Part shown: positions 58,450 through 64,000 of the stretch, piece by piece
Layout: the number at the start of each line of letters is the position of its first letter
Position numbering within the stretch: the stretch's first letter is position 1
NCBI GenBank assembly: GCA_033961575.1
Contig: CM066733.1
Coordinates: forward strand, 68,647,921 to 68,711,920
DNA: 64,000 nucleotides
DNA from: Aselliscus stoliczkanus
Taxonomy: Eukaryota > Chordata > Mammalia > Chiroptera > Hipposideridae
Direction: 5' to 3'
The notes under the pieces: generated by a model
Database searches by the model: none
Told to the model about the DNA's origin: nothing
The model's input: only the letters and a program-made list of their open reading frames with translations
Position numbers and translations under genes: made by a program

Positions 58450-60260
58450 CAGATAAGAAATCAGCTATTTTTTCCCCCTGTGGATTACAAAGCATGTAAC
58501 CTTTGGAAACATCTAGAAGAGCATTATCCTACAGATATAGTTGCAAGCCAGGTATGTAATTTAAAATTTTCTCATCGCCCCATTTAAAAGAGTAAAAAGA
58601 GATAGATAGATTTAATTTCAATAACAAGTATTGTTTAATCCAACATATCCAAAATATTATTACAACAGGTAATTAATGTAAACAAGTATTAATGAAACAA
58701 TTTGCATCCTATGTCTTGGAAATTGAGTGTCTATTTATGCTTAAATCACATCTCACCTAAGAGTAGCCACATTTCAAGTCAGTAGCCACATTTGCATTAT
58801 GGCTATCATCAAATAGTAAAGATGGAGATGATTGGCCAAATTTTCCACATTTAATTTTTCTTGGTAATATGTAAAGCTGTAATTTAATTGAACTTCATTT
58901 TCTTATAGGTACAGTAGGACCTCCACCAATATAATAATTACAGGGGTGGAGTTGCGAGCAGGTGCTTCTTTTCTTTTGATCTTATTAAGAAGTTGGTATG
59001 AACGTCTCAGCACAAGGAGTTTGAGATCCTGTAATTTATGGCCTAAGTTATATGAGGTTTACACATATGTACTGATGTTACCTAAAATATCCCTTCCTAT
59101 AATGTGCTCTTTATGAACCAGTTTGTGGACGGAATATTTATGCGCTTTTGCTATGAACATAAGCATTATAAAGGAACTATGCTTTGTGCTGCTAACTTAA
59201 ATGGATTTGGAAAGCGAAGTGGAAAAAACTATAACTTTATGGTAAACGTTACCACCCCCCTATAATGCATTATTATATTTTATAGTTAAAATAGAATGGA
59301 ACATTGAGGCACTTGTGCAGAATATATAAAAGCACAGAGGTAGTGAAGGAGACCAAATTACATTTGAGCTTATTAATTTGTGAAAAAAACCCAACTATTC
59401 TCAGACAGCTGCAACATCAACTCAAGCGAAAATATTCTAACATGTCAGCAACCTCCACCCCATAATCCTGCCAGGATAAAATTAACCAAAACAATCTCCT
59501 CAAATTATTAAAGTCTAAGTCTTTAGGAGAATGCCCTACATTATACCTTAAATTACTAAACTATAGGCATAACTGTGTAGCCACATGTCTCTACCTCTGT
59601 ACTGTATAATTGTATACAGATGTACCCAGTGTTAGGCAGTAGACTTGCTCCTTAAAAAGTAGAGTGCAAATTCAATATTAAAAATGCTTTTCATGCACTA
59701 GGGGAGCTTGCTATTTAAAAGGTTCTTTTAGAATAAGATTAATCAACCCTAATTCATCTCTTTAACAAGTTTTAATATAGGACTTTTTAGTTTTTAAAAA
59801 TGTTTCGGAAGTGTGGAGAAGAGAGAAAAAGAAAACAGTTATTACATGGACTCGGCCTAGAATGCCTCTGCTGCCCTGGGGTCTCTTCCATCTCACCAGC
59901 TCAGAGATGTCTTTCATGCAGTCTCTTCTTTTTCCTGTCTACTGCATAATCTTATGAACCTACAAGCATATTCTAAGTTTTCCAATGAACAAAAAGTCCT
60001 CTCAGGTCCCTATTTGGACTTCCATCTGCCACCCCTTCTTTCCCCTTGGCAGGAATATGCCTTGAAAGGGTTACCTAAGGGAGGTCTCAAATTCTTCGCC
60101 TCAGAGCTGGTGAGTTCTGTGCTTTGTGAGTTTGTCAGAAGCTTCCAAGATGATGGTCATTTGTTTTCTATAAAAGGAATAAAACCTGAAGTCTTTCCCA
60201 TAGAAGTGAACACTGGCACACCCATGCATTCAGACATTCCCCTTCCCCACCAAAAAAATC
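58450..60260. other. Unassigned, apparently single-copy AT-rich sequence
   Basis: A 114-codon frame (59954-60298) ends inside an LTR relic and shows no domain. No gene called. Confidence 0.4.
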
Positions 60261-60264
60261 GTGT

Positions 60265-60685
60265 TCACGGTTTTGTTCATTTCCTAGGGCTGCCATAACA
60301 AAATGCCACAATACAAATAGAAATGTGTTGTCTCACAGTTATGGAGGCGAGAAGTTCAAAATTCAGGTCTTGTTCCCACTGCAATCATGTTCCTCTGTGG
60401 TGCTAGGGAAGGGTCGGCGCCATGCCTCTCTCCTAACTCCCGGTGCCCTCAGACATTTCTTGTCTTGTAGATGGCTGTCTTCTCCCTGTGTCTCTTCATA
60501 TGTCTATATCCAAATTTTCCCTTTCGTAAGGACACCAGTGATATTGGATCAGGTCCCAATGACCTCATTTTAACTTGATTATCTCTGTAAAGAACTTATT
60601 TCTGAAAAAAATCACATTCTGTCAAACTATGGGTTGGACTTCAATGTTTCTTATTTGGGGGATACAAGTCAACTCGTAACAACCA
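60265..60685 (-). mobile_element. MLT1-type (ERVL-MaLR) solitary LTR, antisense
   Basis: Reverse complement of an MLT1 LTR: 'tttcctagggctgccataac', 'tgttgtctcacagttatgga', 'aaggacaccagtgatattgg', 'ctcattttaacttgattatc'. No internal retroviral coding sequence is attached, so it is a solo LTR relic. Confidence 0.88.
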
Positions 60686-60689
60686 CAAT

Positions 60690-61470
60690 TCAAAATTTGG
60701 CTTTTGTTTGATCCATCTCTAGGCATATGGATCTGAAATATGTTGGAGAACTTTTTTCTGTTTATTCATCATAACAGGGTCTGCAAATTCATATGGACTC
60801 TAACTAGATAAAATTATTGTTTGTAACTGTCTTGCAGATTGACACCACTACCCCTTATAAAGAAATGGAGGGATTCTATGGAATATATTATCCATCCATC
60901 CATCCATCCATCCATCCATCCATCCATCCATCCATCCATCCACCTATCTCCATCTATCCATCTATCCAAATATCCAATTATTTTCATAGAAGTTATTGGT
61001 TGCTGCTATGGTGTAGTGTTTTGTAAGGGACTGGGGAATGGAGGCATCTGGCAAGTTTCAGTAGTCTTTACTTTCAGGGAAGGATAATGTATAAATAGAT
61101 GGTAAGACAGGCATATGTAACTTGTGAAAACTGAAGTAAACTGAACTTAGATGCCATCTTTTATTTGTAGTTTAAGACATTAAATGCCAAGTATTCGAGT
61201 GGGGATATCACTGAATCAAGATGGTAATAAAATTCTTCAGAAATATATGGCCAGGATTGGCTCAATATCAGCTTTCTTAAGTTCTTGAATTCTGCTTACA
61301 ATAGTCTTTTTGAAACTGACACCCTAGCTTTGACGTTCTTGCTGTAGCTTCATCAGACCTCAAATATCTCCATCTAGATATTAGTATTTCAAACATAGCA
61401 AGTCTAAAAATGAACTGTTATCTTTTTTTCAAACTTATCCTTTCCTCCTTTAAGGGATTTTTTTCCCCTC
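60690..61470. other. Unassigned sequence with ATCC microsatellite
   Basis: (ATCC)n spans 60890-60976 with variants at its right end. The repeat Pro/Ser/Ile/His frames are artefacts. Nothing else seen. Confidence 0.5.
60890..60976. repeat. (ATCC)n microsatellite
   Basis: About 13 perfect TCCA units followed by degenerate TCTA/TCCA units. Confidence 0.95.
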
Positions 61471-61474
61471 TAAA

Positions 61475-62045
61475 CTTTTAAATTTAAGAATAGTTTTAGA
61501 TTTACAGAGCCATTGTTCTGTTTATCATCTCTATAGCTTTGCCTCTTCCAGAGTGACATATAAATAGAACCATACAAAATGTAGTTTTTTTCAGATGGAC
61601 TTTCTTAGTGATATGCCCTTAATGATACAGCTTGTTAGCTCATGCTTTTTGTCACTGATGTCACACTGAGTGGATGCACCACAGTTTGCTTATCCTTTAC
61701 CTGTTGGAGGACATCTCAGTTTCCAGATTTTGGTGATTATGAATAACCTATTGTAAAACTTCACATGCAGGTTTTGTGTAGACCTACATTTTGAAACCAG
61801 TTGGAATAAATAGGGGTGTAGTTGCTGAATAAGACTAGTTATTCCTTAATAAAACTGCCAAACTATTGTCTAAAGTGACTGTACCATTTTGGATTTCTAC
61901 CAGCAATGATTGAGTGTTCCTATTGTTCCACACCGTCATTTAAAACGTTTTTAGCCCTTCTACATATGCAGTGCTATCTCTGTTGTTTGCAATCTTCTTT
62001 TTCCTGATAGCAAATGATTTTGAGTGTTTGTTTCTCTTTTGGAAT
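61475..62045 (-). mobile_element. Old LINE-1 3'UTR, antisense
   Basis: 'agaatagttttagatttaca', 'tggatgcaccacagtttgct', 'ggacatctcagtttccagat', 'tgtctaaagtgactgtacca' follow antisense L1M 3'UTR. Confidence 0.78.
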
Positions 62046-62084
62046 GTTTGACCTATGTGTTGTACACCCCATCCTTTGCCATCT

Positions 62085-62215
62085 TCTGTCCCCCACTATT
62101 TCCAGAACTGTCTTTAAGGGCAGAGACTTGCAATAGCCCCTTCAGCTCTGTATTTTCAGTTCCTAATAGGGCCTGGAACAAAGTTGTCATTCATTAAATG
62201 TGTGGGCCTAGTGAC
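62085..62215 (+). mobile_element. L2 LINE 3' end
   Basis: 'tttaagggcagagacttgca', 'tgtattttcagttcctaata', 'gggcctggaacaaagttgtc' match the sense L2 terminus. Confidence 0.65.
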
Positions 62216-62219
62216 CAAC

Positions 62220-64000
62220 TGTCTTGGGATTGAAGGTGAGGATAGTAGCTTATTCTTCAGGATAGAACTAGCACAACATTTGACCCACTTAAGACTTCAT
62301 TAAAGCAATGGTAGTAGTGTCCTGATGATATACCTGAACATAAAAACTATGAAAAGCCAGGAAATCCATGTAAACCTCATTTATTAACGTATTCTCAACT
62401 GTTCACCAAAAACTGTAGGCTCAGTGCTCCCCGCCTTCCATCACCCATGCTAGGGACTAAAATTAGAGCTATAATATATTTGCATGTTTATTTGGCCTAG
62501 CATGAACTATCTATATTTTTAAAAATGACATGAGAATAAAACTCAACTCTGTCTTCTTTAACGGGCTCCACATAGGGTCTCAGTGAAATAATGTTTATCG
62601 CTGTCTCAAACATCAATGAGAATCTCAGCAAGGATTGTATTCTGTTCTAAAATTGGAGACCATACAGCTTGAGAAAGAGTTTTCAGGAAGAAATAAAGGG
62701 CTAAGAATACAAGAAAATTCATTCAAAAAGCACACACTTCAGAAACTATGACAAGCATCCAGATACATGCTCACCAATTCAATGATTTGCTTTGTTATAA
62801 CTCTATTGACTTATATGCCTCTCACATAGTTTGTTTGATACACACACACACACACTCACACACACAACACACACACACGTATACACACTCCCTCAAAGCT
62901 CTTCTATTCTAAACTCCCCCAAAGGTCACAGGATCTGTGTTTGTGAATGTTGACTGAGCTTGCGGTAGGGAGGTAGCATATGAATGCATTTCATTGGCCA
63001 TATAAGTTACACCCATGAGGCACTGAGCCCTCCTGGACACTGTGCAAGTGGTTTTAGGGTCCCGATTTCAGAGGACACACTATGAGGCAAGCTTAGTGCC
63101 CTAATGGAATGAAGCTTTGACTCCTGGTTCATGTCCAGAATCACCTCAATTACAATTTTACTATGTCTTAAGATTTTCCCCCTTTAAAAGAAAAGTTACC
63201 TTGAGACATTTGTCTTTTTCTGGAATTAGAGTCTTCTAAAAAAGATATTGAAGGAATAAAAGGTGTTTATAAGTCCATCAGATGAGGAAAGTTGAGGAAA
63301 GAGGAACAGGGAAGGGAGGAAAGTGGGAGAAAGAGGAAAAGGATTCAATTTATTGGGGGTAGCTTGGCTTTCCCAAGGGTAAATGTTACATATCCACCTC
63401 ACTACATTTAAGATGGTTTTCTTGCAAACAACTTGAATATTATTCTTTGGTAACTACGATAATGCAAAGTCCAGTAATTTATTATTTTTATTAAAACTCA
63501 TACTGGACCCAGAAACCTCTCCATCTAGTAGGTGCCCTAACTCCTATAAATCAGCTTGAGTTGGCATATGTGACTTGAGGTCTCATGAAAAAAGTCTAAC
63601 ATGAATGTAATAAATTCCAACACCTCCCCTTTCTATTCACCACTTTTGCAATTCTTCTCATTTTGATCCTGTGAGCTTTTTGTACTATTCTCCTGTCACC
63701 TTGTACTGAAAGCTCTCCCCTGCTCATATCCTCACATACCTAACACTTTCCTTCTTCCCTTTGCTTACCTGCTTCTTCGTTTCCCTGGAAAACTCTCCCT
63801 CCCCATTTTTGAATGTTCTAATTTGCCTTTGGGTTCTTTCTGGACAAAAGCAAGCTGAGCATTTCGTGGTCGTAAAAACAGGCATTGGTCCTTGCCAAGG
63901 CACGTTCATCTTTTAAGGTGCTTAGTAGTTGCTGTGTTATTTTATACCTGCATTTTCTTGCTTCTCCCTGCTGCCATTAGATTATGTGTATGTGCATGAT
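62220..64000. other. Unassigned sequence
   Basis: A CA microsatellite lies at 62841-62878. No gene or named repeat otherwise. Confidence 0.4.

Noticed and set aside
60817..61087. Repeat-peptide frames (SIHP units)
   Set aside because: Generated by the ATCC microsatellite.

Overview
The window looks like mammalian nuclear DNA with no intact protein-coding gene. It is AT-rich and crowded with LINE-1, MIR, L2, MaLR and hAT/Tigger/mariner relics. One abundant tRNA-derived SINE family has a head reading GGCCGGCCGAGTGGCGC and inner tRNA-like A and B boxes. This SINE, together with laurasiatherian-style L1 3' ends, suggests a bat, perhaps the horseshoe / leaf-nosed group whose Rhin-type SINE I believe this is. 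That assignment is from memory, and only a repeat-library search could confirm it.

Layout. 1-3.85 kb: a decayed antisense L1, then a sense L1 3' end holding a small mariner relic. 4.6-9.2 kb: short SINEs, an L1 scrap and a MIR. 10.96-14.52 kb: one L1 insertion with 18-bp target-site duplications, interrupted by a SINE and by a second truncated L1 that carries its own SINE. 16.8-17.3 kb: a broken retrocopy of ribosomal protein RPS15A on the minus strand. 18.7-21.8 kb: antisense LINEs with two long SINEs. 22.9-23.1 kb: a polypyrimidine tract. 24.5-50 kb: mostly single-copy-looking sequence with scattered MIR/L2/MER5A/Tigger/mariner pieces and four blocks (24.5, 31.1, 33.6, 47.8 kb) that look like candidate conserved regulatory elements, one of them CpG-dense. 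50.9-56.7 kb: a layered retroelement pile-up. In it an old antisense L1 is split by a 2.65-kb block flanked by perfect 14-bp repeats; this block contains an L1 5'UTR, L1 3'UTR and a fossil hAT (ZBED/SCAND3-like) transposase. A 178-bp piece of that fossil, SINE included, also sits inside a long SINE 764 bp upstream. 56.7-64 kb: L2, MIR, an MLT1-type LTR, another antisense L1 and microsatellites.

No genes work together here. The interest lies in the order of insertions, which can be read from the target-site duplications, and in the candidate enhancers. Open reading frames in the window are short and are explained by repeats, low complexity or chance. Repeat family names are from recall of consensus sequences, not from a search.
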